Below are positions 16,391 through 26,787 of a stretch of DNA of 64,000 nucleotides, piece after piece. Source of the DNA: Simplicispira metamorpha (lineage in GTDB: Bacteria; Pseudomonadota; Gammaproteobacteria; Burkholderiales; Burkholderiaceae_C). Position numbers and translations under genes: made by a program. How positions within the stretch are numbered: position 1 is the stretch's first letter; each line of letters starts with the position of its first letter. The stretch lies in NCBI RefSeq assembly GCF_004341365.1, contig NZ_SLXH01000018.1, positions 1 through 64,000 of the forward strand, given 5' to 3'. The notes under the pieces are model-generated. The model was not told the origin of the DNA and ran no database searches. It saw nothing but the letters and a program-made list of their open reading frames with translations.

Positions 16391-16869
16391 AAGCTTTTAT
16401 TACTCTTATTTTGATAGCTGCCAGCGCTTATCCCGCAAGCGCCAGAGCCGAAAACGATCTCAAAAATGGGGCCATCCCCCCGGTCAGTGCAACCCGCAGC
16501 ACCACCAACCCCACCAGCGCCTGCCCCAGCGGCATGGAGATGACGCACCAGCACCTGCAAGGCGTGTGGCGCGCACAGCTCGATGGCACGGCCACGGGCG
16601 CGCTGCTGCGCCTGGGCCCCCATCCCGAGCTGGGCGAGAGCGTGCGCGGCAGCGTGCAACGCGCCAGCACCACGGCGCAGGTCAGCGGCGACGTCCACGA
16701 GGGCGAACTGACGCTGGAAGAATCCACCGACGGCCAGCGCATCAGCGCTACCTGGCTAGGCACGGTCGTCGAGGGCAGCTGTGCCCGCGAAATCCGTGGC
16801 ACCTGGCACCACGCCGCCACCGACACCTCCACCCCCTTCGTGCTGCAAAAACAGCCTGCCTGGCATTGA
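16387..16869 (+). CDS. Small secreted protein with a repeat-derived signal peptide
   Basis: 160 residues, no family recognised. It starts inside the helicase stop (ATGA) and overlaps the pldA start by 1 bp (TGATG), so the three genes are translationally coupled. The signal peptide reads MKAFITLILIAASAYPASAR with cleavage after ASA; its hydrophobic core is encoded by a copy of the dispersed 36-bp repeat (16414-16449). The mature part has two cysteines (CPSGMEM and GSCAREIRG) that may pair, and beta-rich sequence (GVWRAQLDGTATGALLRLGP). It is probably periplasmic, perhaps related to the outer-membrane phospholipase encoded next. Confidence 0.72.
   Translation: MKAFITLILIAASAYPASARAENDLKNGAIPPVSATRSTTNPTSACPSGMEMTHQHLQGVWRAQLDGTATGALLRLGPHPELGESVRGSVQRASTTAQVSGDVHEGELTLEESTDGQRISATWLGTVVEGSCAREIRGTWHHAATDTSTPFVLQKQPAWH
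16414..16449 (+). repeat. Dispersed 36-bp repeat, copy 6 (inside a gene)
   Basis: ATAGCTGCCAGCGCT to GCGCCAGAGCC, read in frame as IAASAYPASARA within a signal peptide. The other recognised copies are intergenic, although copy 3 shares one base with a stop codon. Confidence 0.85.
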
Positions 16870-18059
16870 TGACACACCGCTACACCGCCCCCCTGGCCCT
16901 GGCCCTGCTGACCCTGGCCACCCTGGCCTGGGCACAGGGCGCCAGCGCCGCCACACCGGCCACCGATCCGGCCTGGCGCCACTGCGCCGCCCAACCCGAC
17001 AGCGCCGCGCGCCTGGCCTGCTTTGACCAATGGGCAGGCCAGCAAGCCTGGCAAGCACCGCCCGCACAGGCCAGTGCCACGCCCGCTGGCGTGCCCAGCA
17101 CAACGCCCGCCAGCGCGCAGCCATCCGCACTGAACAGTGCCACGGCCCTGGACAGCGCCCAGGCCGCCCCGGAGCCCACCGTGGTTCACATCGACGGCTG
17201 CCGCAATCCGCGCTACAGCGAGATGTCGCGCCAGTGGGAGCTGGAGTCGGGCAGCGACTGCGGCACCTTCCGTTTTCGGGGCTACCGGCCCATGAGCGTG
17301 TCGGTGGTGGGCGCTGACAGCGTCAACCGCCAGCCCACCTCCAGCGCCCCCGGGCACAGCGCCGAAACGGCCACCCCCTACCGGCGCACCGAGATGCGCG
17401 TGCAACTGTCAGTGCGCACCAAAATGGCGCAAGGCCTGCTCACCGCTGGCGATGCCGAGCGCAAAGACTCGCTGTGGTTTGGCTACACCCAGCAGTCGTA
17501 CTGGCAGCTGTTCAGCCCAGGCATTTCACGGCCCTTTCGCGCCACCGACCACGAGCCTGAAGTCATCTACGTCTATCCCACAGATGCCCAGTTGCCTGGC
17601 GGCTGGCGGCTGCGCTACAGCGGCGTGGGCCTGGTTCACCAATCCAACGGCCAAAGCCTGCCCCTGTCGCGCAGCTGGAACCGTGCCTACCTGATGGCGG
17701 GCATGGAACTGGGCCAGCGCTGGAACGTGCAGGCACGCATCTGGAAGCGCCTGAACGAAAAGACCACCAGCGACGACAACCCCGGCATCAGCGACTACAT
17801 AGGCCGGGGCGAGCTGCGCGTGCTCTGGAACGTCAACCCGGAAAACACCCTGGGCGTGACCGTGCGCCACGCACTGGCCAGCAAGGGCCGGGGCTCGGCG
17901 CGCGTGGAGTGGCTGCAAACCCTGGGCACCGGGCTGTGGGGCAGCAAAAGCAATCTGCGCCTGCACACCCAGCTCTTCAGCGGCTACGGCGACAGCCTGA
18001 TCGATTACAACCGCCAGCGCACCGTGTTCAGCGTGGGGCTGAGCCTGCTGGACTTCTGA
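16869..18059 (+). CDS. pldA: Outer-membrane phospholipase A
   Basis: 396 residues with a signal peptide (LALALLTLATLAWAQGASA). An N-terminal Pro/Ala-rich region of about 120 residues precedes the barrel domain. The catalytic set is clear: His257 and Ser259 in VHQSNGQSLPLSRSWNR and Asn271, the same 2- and 12-residue spacing as His142/Ser144/Asn156 of E. coli OmpLA. It hydrolyses phospholipids misplaced in the outer leaflet, as a calcium-dependent dimer. The C-terminus ends in Phe (GLSLLDF), as expected for a BAM substrate. The ATG overlaps the upstream TGA. The long N-terminal extension is unlike the E. coli enzyme. Confidence 0.93.
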   Translation: MTHRYTAPLALALLTLATLAWAQGASAATPATDPAWRHCAAQPDSAARLACFDQWAGQQAWQAPPAQASATPAGVPSTTPASAQPSALNSATALDSAQAAPEPTVVHIDGCRNPRYSEMSRQWELESGSDCGTFRFRGYRPMSVSVVGADSVNRQPTSSAPGHSAETATPYRRTEMRVQLSVRTKMAQGLLTAGDAERKDSLWFGYTQQSYWQLFSPGISRPFRATDHEPEVIYVYPTDAQLPGGWRLRYSGVGLVHQSNGQSLPLSRSWNRAYLMAGMELGQRWNVQARIWKRLNEKTTSDDNPGISDYIGRGELRVLWNVNPENTLGVTVRHALASKGRGSARVEWLQTLGTGLWGSKSNLRLHTQLFSGYGDSLIDYNRQRTVFSVGLSLLDF

Positions 18060-18147
18060 CGGGGCGCAAAAAGCCTGTCATTTCCGGCGCTTATCCTTGC
18101 CCCTGCCGAATGCCGGGTCGGCCACAATCGCGCCACGGAGGAAACCC

Positions 18148-18537
18148 ATGGATCTGCAATACCAGCTCAAGGCTGGGAGCTATTACCTGTACGACATGCG
18201 CGAGACGCCCAGTGCCGTCACGGGCGAACGCCGCTTCAAGCTCAAGACAGACACCGTGGCCATTGCCTTCGACCTGCACACGGGCGAGGTTCACCAGCAC
18301 GGCAGCCCCACGCGCATCCACTCCTGGGCCACCATGACGCGCAGGCGCCTGCGCGCTGCCGGTGCGCAGGAGGTGGCCAATGACCTGGTGGTCATCTCGG
18401 GGCCGCTGCCGGTGGAAGAAATCAACAAATGCCTGTGGGTGCGCGGCTACGTGCGGCGCATGTTCCAGCGCCTGGCCACGCTGCCCCACGGCAAATTCAA
18501 ACGGCCCGCAGCGGGGCCGTTTCGCAAGGCCGCATAG
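18148..18537 (+). CDS. Small conserved-looking cytosolic protein, unknown
   Basis: 129 residues, no family recognised. The ATG is preceded by GGAGGAAACCC, an excellent ribosome site. The protein is basic at the C-terminus (KFKRPAAGPFRKAA) and has no signal or membrane segment. The first part (YYLYDMRETPSAVTGERRFK, then a FDLHTGEVHQHGSPTRIHSW stretch) looks beta-rich. It stands alone between pldA and the convergent universal stress gene. Function not assigned. Confidence 0.7.
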   Translation: MDLQYQLKAGSYYLYDMRETPSAVTGERRFKLKTDTVAIAFDLHTGEVHQHGSPTRIHSWATMTRRRLRAAGAQEVANDLVVISGPLPVEEINKCLWVRGYVRRMFQRLATLPHGKFKRPAAGPFRKAA

Positions 18538-18595
18538 GGCCACCACCAGCGCGCCCGGGCCAGCGCCTGCCCGTGCGCCCTATCTGGCGCAGCGC

Positions 18596-19111
18596 TCAGT
18601 CGCCCGCGCTGCCCGCAGCGCCGCCGTCCTGGCCGTCGGCGTCCAGCACATCACCCGCTTCGTCGGCAGACAGCGCCTCCACGTGGCGAACAATCGTCAC
18701 CGGCACCGGGCTGGCATGCGCCAGCTCTTGCGACACCGAACCCAGCAGCGCACTGCTGATGGCGCCCTGGCCGCGCGCGCCAATCAGCACCAGGTCGCAG
18801 CCTGCGGTTTCGATAATGTCCACCAGCGTGTGCGCGGGGTCGCCCACGCCCACGGCGCTTTCGCACTCCAGGCCGGTGGCCTCCAGCAAGGCACGGGCGG
18901 GGGCAATCAGGTGCTCACCGGCCTCGATGCTGGCGGCGGCAATCAGCTCGGGGTCGCGCGTGGTCACCAGTTCGTACAGCGATGCGGGCTCCTGCACGTT
19001 GGCCAGCACCACGCTGCTGATCTGCAAACCGTTCTGCGCCAGGCGCAGCGCGTAGCGCACGGCGTCCAGAGCGAGGTCGGAGCCGTCGATGGCAATGAGG
19101 ATTTTGAGCAT
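18596..19111 (-). CDS. Universal stress protein, UspA family
   Basis: 171 residues with the Usp fold. LKILIAIDGSDLALDAVRYAL is the first strand and ligand aspartate; the ATP-binding loop near the end reads GARGQGAISSALLGSVSQELAHASPVPVTIVR (G-2x-G-9x-G-S type). These proteins accumulate under starvation and stress, and the glycine-loop type binds ATP. The Asp/Gly-rich tail (DAGDVLDADGQDGG...) is unusual. The start at 19111 begins the domain and has AAGGAAC upstream. It is divergent from tgt, with a 75-bp gap. Confidence 0.92.
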   Translation of the reverse strand: MLKILIAIDGSDLALDAVRYALRLAQNGLQISSVVLANVQEPASLYELVTTRDPELIAAASIEAGEHLIAPARALLEATGLECESAVGVGDPAHTLVDIIETAGCDLVLIGARGQGAISSALLGSVSQELAHASPVPVTIVRHVEALSADEAGDVLDADGQDGGAAGSAGD

Positions 19112-19129
19112 GGAAGTTCCTTTTTTTGA

Positions 19130-20359
<1,230 letters not shown>

Positions 20360-20363
20360 CGCC

Positions 20364-20404
20364 TTGCCCGCGCCCTGCACGGCGCGGGCAAATACTCCTT
20401 TTTT
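20364..20404 (+). terminator. Rho-independent terminator of tgt
   Basis: 11-bp stem TTGCCCGCGCC / GGCGCGGGCAA with loop CTGCAC, then a T-rich run ending TTTTTT. Confidence 0.88.
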
Positions 20405-20405
20405 C

Positions 20406-20441
20406 ATAGCTGCTCGCGCTTATCCTGCAAGCGCTGGAGCC
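20406..20441 (+). repeat. Dispersed 36-bp repeat, copy 7
   Basis: ATAGCTGCTCGCGCTTATCC to AGCGCTGGAGCC, immediately after the tgt terminator; one of the best-conserved copies. Confidence 0.8.
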
Positions 20442-20446
20442 ACTTT

Positions 20447-21613
20447 TTATCTCTTTTCTTGTGCTGCCTGCGGGCGGCGCGGCGGGGCCATCACCACCCG
20501 GTTGCGCCCTGCGGCCTTGCCTTCGTAGAGGGCGACATCGGCGCGCCGGATGGCCGATTCCACCGGCTCGTCGGGGTGGCAGGCAGCGGCGCCCAGGGTG
20601 ATGGTGACGCCGGTGGCGCCCGGAAAAATGCCGGCCCAGTCGGTGGACTCGACGCGCTGGCGCAGCTGCTCGAGTACCCCCTGCGCCTGGGCGGCGGTGG
20701 TGCCGGGCAGCACCAGCAAAAACTCTTCGCCACCGTAGCGGCCCACGCTGTCGCCCACCCGCGTGTGGGCGGCCAGCAGCGCGCCCAGGGTGCGCAGCAC
20801 GCGGTCGCCGCTGTCGTGGCCATGCAGGTCGTTGATGCGCTTGAAATAGTCCACATCCAGCAGCGCCACGCACAGCGGCTGGCCGCTGTGCCGGGCCTGC
20901 GCCTGGTGGCGTTGCAAAGCCTCCATCACGCCCCGGCGGTTGGCGATGCCGGTCAGGTCATCGCAGCGCACCAGGTTTTCAATCTGCGCCAGCGCCTTGC
21001 CCAGCCGGTATTGCATCCCCCGAAAAAACGTCACCAGCGCGATGCAGCGCGCCACTGCCCCCAACAACACCCCCACCGTGAGCAGCTGGCCCGCCAAGGT
21101 GGCGGTGGGCATGCGCATCTGCGGCCCCATCCAGACGATGGCGCTGCCCGCCGCCGCCAGCGTGAGCACCCAGGTCACGGCAAAGCTGGTGCGGCTGCGC
21201 GCCAGAAAGCCATCGGCACTGAAGGCAATCAGCATGACCAGCGCCTGAAACGCTACCTGCGGCGCCGCCACCAGCAGTCCCAGCACCCCCAGGATGGAGA
21301 CGACCTGGTGTACCACAAACAGGCCGGGGTCGCGCTGCGTGTGGCACCAGCCGCTGGCATAGGCCCAGGTGACAAAACCCATGCCTGCGGCTATCCATGC
21401 GCCATAGCAGGCCACCGCCACCCCGGGCGCATAGCCCGCCCAGCTGTAACCCACCAGCAGCAAGAAGGCGTACAAGTGGCTCCACAGCACCGATTGGTGC
21501 AATTGCCAGGTGCGCCGCTGCCAGCGCTGGCGGTGCGCTGCGCTGTCGGCATGCACAGAAGGCGGCGTGGGCGCCCACAAAGGGCGCAGCGTGAAATCGC
21601 AGGAGGCAGGCAT
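20447..21613 (-). CDS. Membrane-bound diguanylate cyclase (GGDEF)
   Basis: 388 residues. About six membrane segments occupy residues 35-205 with no recognised sensory domain. A GGDEF domain follows: CDDLTGIANRRGVMEAL, DVDYFKRINDLHGHDSGD, and the active site RYGGEEFLLVLPG. An RxxD inhibitory site (RVGD) lies five residues before GGEEF, so product feedback is expected. It makes cyclic di-GMP from two GTP. It is divergent from the chemoreceptor gene, and there is no sign of cotranscription with tgt, which runs the opposite way. Confidence 0.93.
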   Translation of the reverse strand: MPASCDFTLRPLWAPTPPSVHADSAAHRQRWQRRTWQLHQSVLWSHLYAFLLLVGYSWAGYAPGVAVACYGAWIAAGMGFVTWAYASGWCHTQRDPGLFVVHQVVSILGVLGLLVAAPQVAFQALVMLIAFSADGFLARSRTSFAVTWVLTLAAAGSAIVWMGPQMRMPTATLAGQLLTVGVLLGAVARCIALVTFFRGMQYRLGKALAQIENLVRCDDLTGIANRRGVMEALQRHQAQARHSGQPLCVALLDVDYFKRINDLHGHDSGDRVLRTLGALLAAHTRVGDSVGRYGGEEFLLVLPGTTAAQAQGVLEQLRQRVESTDWAGIFPGATGVTITLGAAACHPDEPVESAIRRADVALYEGKAAGRNRVVMAPPRRPQAAQEKR

Positions 21614-21747
21614 GGTCGATACAACAAAGGAGCGCGAGCGGGCGCCACCACAGACAAAGCCCGCATTGTCGGCTGGCGCGCCTGCGGCCCGGCGCCTGCC
21701 CCGCCCACAGCGCCGCTAAGGTAATCCAAAGCCTGTGCCCCCTGTGC

Positions 21748-21762
21748 GTTGCAAAATGCAAC
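21748..21762. promoter_or_regulatory. Palindrome in the promoter of the chemoreceptor
   Basis: GTTGC-AAAAT-GCAAC, in the divergent gap between the GGDEF and chemoreceptor genes, 83 bp before the latter. A candidate operator; the binder is unknown. Confidence 0.4.
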
Positions 21763-21844
21763 ACGAAACACGGTTTGCTTCTTCCATGCACCCAGACACC
21801 TTGGGAGCCGTGCTGCCGACTGCAAACATCCTTTTGGAGAAAAA

Positions 21845-23650
21845 ATGAACTGGTTTACACACATGAAGGTTGGCTCCAAACTGATCTTCGGGTTTTTGGT
21901 CGTATCGCTGATTGGTGCCGTGATCGGCGTGCTGGGCATTCTCAAAACCAGTGAACTCAGCGACATGGCCACCGTGATGTACGAGCGCGAAATGATCGGC
22001 GCACAACACATCGCCAGGAGCAATCTGGCCATGGTGGAAGCCACGCGCTCGCTGCGCAGCGCCATGCTCTCTGGCACCGAGCCAGACCGCAACCGCCATC
22101 TGCAAGACATGCAAACGCGCCTGGACGAATCCAAGACCGAGCTGCGCTCGGCAGAAAAAACCTTCTTCACGCCCACGGGCAAGGCCCAGCTGGCCGATAC
22201 CCACAACGCCCTGCTGGCCTACGAGGCCATTGCCAAAGACATGGCCGCCACGCTGCGCTCGGAGCCGCTGCCCGAGTTGACCGGCTCCACGCGGCAGCTG
22301 TTTACCGTGGGCACGCCCACGGCCAACAAGCTCAGCGCGCTGATGACCACACTGGTGGAGCGCAAAAGCGCCAATGCCAAGGCGTTGAGCGAAGAAACCG
22401 ACGCCATTTACGCCAGCACCCACGCCCTGCTGATCGCCCTGACCCTGGGCGGCGTGCTGGCGGGCGTGGCCATCGGGACGCTGATCACGCGCAGCCTGAC
22501 GCGCCAGCTCGGCGGCGAGCCTGCCGATGTGGCCGCCGTGGCCAACGCCATCGCTGCGGGCGATCTGAGCACCACCATCGACGACAGCAAGGCCCAGGCC
22601 ACCAGCGTGGTGCATGCCATGCACGAGATGCAAGCATCGCTGCGCCAGATCGTCAGCACCGTGCGCGCCAGCAGCGACAGCATTGCCACCGGCGCGCAGC
22701 AAATTGCCACCGGCAACAGCGACCTGTCCCAGCGCACCGAAACCCAGGCCAGCAACCTGGAGCAAACCGCCGCGTCGATGGAAGAGATCGCCAGCACCGT
22801 GCAAACCAGCGCCGATACCGCGCGCCAGGCCACGCAGCTGGCCACCAGCGCCAGCGATGCCGCCACCCAAGGCGGCGCCGTGATGGAGCAGGTTGTCACC
22901 ACCATGGAAGAGATCAACACTGCCTCGCGCAAGATCGCCGACATCATTGGCGTGATCGACGGCATCGCCTTCCAGACCAACATCCTGGCGCTGAATGCCG
23001 CCGTGGAAGCCGCCCGTGCAGGCGAACAAGGCCGGGGCTTTGCCGTGGTGGCCAGTGAGGTGCGCAGCCTGGCCGGGCGCAGCGCCGAGGCCGCCAAAGA
23101 GATCAAGGTGCTGATTGGCAACAGCGTGGACAAGGTGGACGCGGGCAGCAAGCTGGTCGATACCGCAGGCAGCACCATGCAGCACATCGTGCAAGAGGTG
23201 CAGCGCGTGACGGGCCTGATCCGCGAGATCAGCGCCTCCACCAGCGAGCAGACGGTGGGCATTGGCCAGGTCAGCGAGGCCGTGGCCCAGCTCGATCAGG
23301 TCACGCAGCAAAACGCCGCACTGGTCGAGGAATCGGCCGCCGCCGCCGCCAGCCTGAACCAGCAGGCGCAGCAACTGGTGCAGGCCGTGGCCGTGTTCCA
23401 GCTGGGCCGCCACGAAGTGCAGGCCCGCAGCACCCCCCTACGCCCCACCCCCCCGCCCGCCGTGCGCGCCAGCACCCCGGCGGCCCAACCGGCCCTGGCC
23501 CGCAGCGCCTCCAGCCCACGCGCGCCCGCAGCGCGCCCGGCGCCCGCGCTGGCGGGCAAGCCCAAGGCCACCGCACCGGCGGCAGCGCCCGCCCCGCGCA
23601 TTGCCGCCGCGCAAAGCAGCAAAAACGACGACGACTGGGAAAGCTTCTGA
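21845..23650 (+). CDS. Methyl-accepting chemotaxis protein
   Basis: 601 residues. TM1 at about 12-35; a periplasmic four-helix-bundle sensor (about 36-193) with [22 protein letters not shown]2 at about 194-213; HAMP; and a long cytoplasmic signalling hairpin with the conserved tip [20 protein letters not shown]. The tail is Ala/Pro-rich and ends DDDWESF, matching the NWETF-type tether for CheR/CheB. It would signal through CheW/CheA to the flagellar motor. The start has TTTTGGAGAAAAA upstream. No che genes are nearby. The ligand is not predictable. Confidence 0.95.
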   Translation: MNWFTHMKVGSKLIFGFLVVSLIGAVIGVLGILKTSELSDMATVMYEREMIGAQHIARSNLAMVEATRSLRSAMLSGTEPDRNRHLQDMQTRLDESKTELRSAEKTFFTPTGKAQLADTHNALLAYEAIAKDMAATLRSEPLPELTGSTRQLFTVGTPTANKLSALMTTLVERKSANAKALSEETDAIYASTHALLIALTLGGVLAGVAIGTLITRSLTRQLGGEPADVAAVANAIAAGDLSTTIDDSKAQATSVVHAMHEMQASLRQIVSTVRASSDSIATGAQQIATGNSDLSQRTETQASNLEQTAASMEEIASTVQTSADTARQATQLATSASDAATQGGAVMEQVVTTMEEINTASRKIADIIGVIDGIAFQTNILALNAAVEAARAGEQGRGFAVVASEVRSLAGRSAEAAKEIKVLIGNSVDKVDAGSKLVDTAGSTMQHIVQEVQRVTGLIREISASTSEQTVGIGQVSEAVAQLDQVTQQNAALVEESAAAAASLNQQAQQLVQAVAVFQLGRHEVQARSTPLRPTPPPAVRASTPAAQPALARSASSPRAPAARPAPALAGKPKATAPAAAPAPRIAAAQSSKNDDDWESF

Positions 23651-23781
23651 CAACAGGGCTGAGCGCGGGGCGCCATCCCCCGCGCACCTGAAGTGGCCTC
23701 TGGCAACCCCTGCCAGCTACCAGCCGTTGGGCATTTACCATCTGCTCAACGCTCCAGTACCCGCATCCACAAGCGCCTGCC

Positions 23782-24969
23782 ATGGACACCTCCTTGCTCA
23801 GCCGTTTCAGCCAGACCGTCGAGTCCATCCACTTTGCGGCCTTGCAGCCCGAGCAGTGGCCTGCGGCGCTGGAGCGCATTGCCTTGCTACAGGGCGCAGA
23901 ACGCACTTTGCTTTTCACGCCCACGGTCAGCCCACAAGATGGCGGTTTTGTGCTGGCTCACCACATCCCTGAGTCAATCTTGTCCGAGTGGGCTTTGCAT
24001 TACAGCCAGCACGACCTGTGGACTGCGTGCACGTTGCTGAACGGCACGCCCAAAGACGGTGATGTGGTCATGAGCCATGAGTTGGTGCCAGACGCCGAAT
24101 TTCTCGGCTCGGTGTTCTACCGGGAATTCCTGGCGCGGCAAAACATTCGCCACATGTGCTGCGGCATTGTTTTTTCCGGGTGCTCGGATCATTTGCCACT
24201 CACCGGCTGCTCCGTCTTCAGGCCCAGCCCAGCGAAGGTGTTCGACCAAGACAACCGGGCCTCACACACGCTCATCACCCGCCACTTATCGCTGGCGCTG
24301 GCGCTGGGCACGATCATGCGCCTGCGCGACAGCGAGTTCAGGCTGGCCACCAGCTTGCATGCGCTGGACCGGCTGCACACGGGGGTGCTTCTTCTGGGGC
24401 CTCGCGGCAACGTCACTTTTGCAAACCGCAACGCCCTTGATGTGTTGGCGCAAGGGCTGGGCCTGCGGCTTCAAAGCGGCCACCCTTTGACCGATGGCCT
24501 GGGCTGGCTACAAGCTTCCACGCCCAACGAACAAGTGCTCTTGAGGTCTGAAATGCGCGCAGCGCTGGCGAACGACTTTCTTCGCCCGGCCCACTTCTCG
24601 AACGGCATGGCCATTCGTGGCACTTCAGGCAGCAGTCGGCTCACGGTGCATACCGTGCCTGTGGCTGAAGCCAGCAGCGCCCTCTGGTCGCCCAGCATCC
24701 GTACCGGCGCATTGGTTTTCATCACCAATGCCGCAAAAGTGCCACAACTGGACCCTGCCTTTTTGCTGAAAATTTATGGCATCACGGGCGCTGAATTGCG
24801 GGTGGCGCAGCAAGTGCTGCACGGCCAGAGCGTGCAGGAAATGGCGCAACAACTGCACCTGGCAGAGAACACCGTCAAAACACATCTGAAGCGGCTGTTC
24901 GAGAAGACGCACACAAAACGGCAGGCCGAGCTGATCCACTTGTTCATCACGCTGGCGCAGCAGTACTGA
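23782..24969 (+). CDS. LuxR-type helix-turn-helix regulator
   Basis: 395 residues. The C-terminal part (about 330-390) is a LuxR/FixJ DNA-binding domain: GITGAELRVAQQVLHGQSVQ, then EMAQQLHLAENTVKTHLKRL and FEKTHTKRQAELI. The N-terminal 320 residues show no receiver or acyl-homoserine-lactone domain I recognise; a PAS-like segment (LHTGVLLLGPRGNVTFANRN) may sense a ligand. This layout is common in Comamonadaceae LuxR proteins beside lipid or sterol genes, but I see no such neighbours. An 8-bp dyad (25006-25027) lies between it and the next gene. The target is unknown. Confidence 0.85.
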   Translation: MDTSLLSRFSQTVESIHFAALQPEQWPAALERIALLQGAERTLLFTPTVSPQDGGFVLAHHIPESILSEWALHYSQHDLWTACTLLNGTPKDGDVVMSHELVPDAEFLGSVFYREFLARQNIRHMCCGIVFSGCSDHLPLTGCSVFRPSPAKVFDQDNRASHTLITRHLSLALALGTIMRLRDSEFRLATSLHALDRLHTGVLLLGPRGNVTFANRNALDVLAQGLGLRLQSGHPLTDGLGWLQASTPNEQVLLRSEMRAALANDFLRPAHFSNGMAIRGTSGSSRLTVHTVPVAEASSALWSPSIRTGALVFITNAAKVPQLDPAFLLKIYGITGAELRVAQQVLHGQSVQEMAQQLHLAENTVKTHLKRLFEKTHTKRQAELIHLFITLAQQY

Positions 24970-25005
24970 CGCGGCCCCACCAACTGTCTCTGCACACCGC
25001 CGCAA

Positions 25006-25027
25006 GAATCACCCAAACAGGTGATTC
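25006..25027. promoter_or_regulatory. Perfect dyad upstream of the 25.1-kb lipoprotein gene
   Basis: GAATCACC-CAAACA-GGTGATTC, 64 bp before the next start and 37 bp after the LuxR-type gene. There is no U-tract, so an operator fits better than a terminator. It may be the site of the adjacent regulator. Confidence 0.45.
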
Positions 25028-25090
25028 GAACCTGGCCACGCGTGGCTATTCTGAAGTTTCTTGTTACAGATCACTTCAATAGGACGCACC

Positions 25091-26740
25091 ATGCAATACC
25101 CACAAAAAAACTTATCCATTGCGGTAGGTGCAGCGCTTCTCGCCACCCTCTCTGGCTGTGGTGGTGGCAGCGATAACGCTGGAGAAGGCCCCGGGCCAGA
25201 GCCCGTCTTGGTCACCTTGAATGGCACCGTAGCGGTAAACCAGGCGATTCAAAATGCGCTGGTGTGCATGGATCTCAACGCCAACAGCGCCTGCGACGCT
25301 GGCGAGCCCGCCTCCGCAAGAACCGGTGCCGATGGTGCCTACAGCCTGACCTACGACACCAGCAAAGTCACGGCAGCGCAAGCGGCGTCAGCCTCTCTCA
25401 TCGCCGCGATGGTGCCGGGCGCCCCCACCGAACCCGGCACCACTCTCGATGCGGCCCAGCCCGGCCAGGCAGCCACCACGTCTGCCTACGTTTTGCGGCA
25501 GGCGCCTGGCAAAAGCGGCCCCATCAACCCCCTCACCACTTTGGTGGCAGCAGGCATTGCCGCAGGCATGACGGAAAGTGCCGCACGCGCCAATGTCAGC
25601 ATTCAACTGGGCATTGAGGCCGCCAAGATAGACAACTACCAAGACGACGAGACATCGACCGCCACACCGGTGGCGGACAACGCCCGCACCATGGCACGCA
25701 CCACCGCGCTGGCCCTGGAGCGCGGCGCAACGCTGGAAGTGGCAGACCAGATGGCCGCCCAAACCGCATCGCCCGGCGACCTTGTAAGCCTGAGCTACAC
25801 CGATGCCAGCAATTACGGCTTCCGCACCTCCCACACGCTGACCAAACCAGCGGGCACAGCCGGCACGTTATACGAAGACCAGCGAACCCGCTTCACCGGG
25901 GGCGTGAATGTGGATCGCCTGGCCACCCTGTACCCATTGATCTACCTGACCTCCACCGGCTGGAAGCGCTGCGACAGTACCACCGCGCACACCGGCACTT
26001 TGGGCAACCCCAGCCGCAGCAATTACTGCAATGCAGCGCTGTCCGTGGCGTTTTCTCTTCGCCAAAGCATTGCCGATCAGCCCATGAGCGGCGTGCTGCA
26101 AGCCATGCAGTCTGCGGCCACCAGCAACACCATCAACAACGACGCACCAAACGACTCTCTTTTGGCAGCCGTGGGGTCAGCCGCGTTTCCCGCAGGTGCA
26201 GGAACCCGCCTGCGTGCGGCGATGGACATTAACCGGCCCATCTTCATCACCAACACCAACACCGATGCACGCCCGCAATCAGAGGCCACCACGCTGGAGC
26301 AACTCATTGTGGCCAAGCCTGCGGCCAAAGTGGTTCTGGCGACGGCTGCCGGTTCACTGACTTTGGGTGTAAGCACCAGCAGCCTGCGCAATTTGCGCGT
26401 GGCCTTCACAGGCACCACCAGCCCCACCAGCGGCACGGTTCAGTTTTACGACTGCGAACTCAACGCAGCAGCCACCGTGGCGTCCAACTGCGCCGCCACC
26501 GACACCGGCAGCTACGCCATTGAGACAGTGAACGGAGCGCGCGTCATGCGGTTTGCAGGGCACGCCCCGACCCCCGCGTCGCCACAAGAAAATCTCTATG
26601 CAGAGGTCAAGGGCACCGCGACGGGCGATTATGTTTTCCGGGCACGCCAGAGCAAACCGGCCCAGATGCTCGCAACGTCTGATGCCAATCGCTTGAACAA
26701 CACCGCCTGGGCAGCACTGAAAAGCACCTTGGGAATTTGA
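25091..26740 (+). CDS. Large lipoprotein with an N-terminal EF-hand-like/prealbumin-type domain
   Basis: 549 residues. Lipoprotein signal AALLATLSGCGGGSDNAGEG (attachment Cys near residue 23), then a Gly/Pro linker. VTLNGTVAVNQAIQNALVCM and DLNANSACDAGEPASARTGADGAYSLTYDT match the calcium-loop, carboxypeptidase-regulatory-like repeat found in many Burkholderiales surface lipoproteins. The remaining 400 residues are Thr/Ala/Ser-rich, unrecognised, and contain four or more cysteines (e.g. YDCELNAAATVASNCAA). It is probably exposed on the outer membrane. It may be controlled by the upstream LuxR-type protein. Confidence 0.8.
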   Translation: MQYPQKNLSIAVGAALLATLSGCGGGSDNAGEGPGPEPVLVTLNGTVAVNQAIQNALVCMDLNANSACDAGEPASARTGADGAYSLTYDTSKVTAAQAASASLIAAMVPGAPTEPGTTLDAAQPGQAATTSAYVLRQAPGKSGPINPLTTLVAAGIAAGMTESAARANVSIQLGIEAAKIDNYQDDETSTATPVADNARTMARTTALALERGATLEVADQMAAQTASPGDLVSLSYTDASNYGFRTSHTLTKPAGTAGTLYEDQRTRFTGGVNVDRLATLYPLIYLTSTGWKRCDSTTAHTGTLGNPSRSNYCNAALSVAFSLRQSIADQPMSGVLQAMQSAATSNTINNDAPNDSLLAAVGSAAFPAGAGTRLRAAMDINRPIFITNTNTDARPQSEATTLEQLIVAKPAAKVVLATAAGSLTLGVSTSSLRNLRVAFTGTTSPTSGTVQFYDCELNAAATVASNCAATDTGSYAIETVNGARVMRFAGHAPTPASPQENLYAEVKGTATGDYVFRARQSKPAQMLATSDANRLNNTAWAALKSTLGI

Positions 26741-26787
26741 AGCGTTTTCGCGGTGGCGCCACGCTGCGGACGCCGCCTGCGCCCAGC

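Noticed and set aside
18072-18110. Possible additional dispersed repeat after pldA
   Set aside because: Only GGCGCTTATCCTTGC matches; the ATAGCT start and GCTGGAG end are missing.
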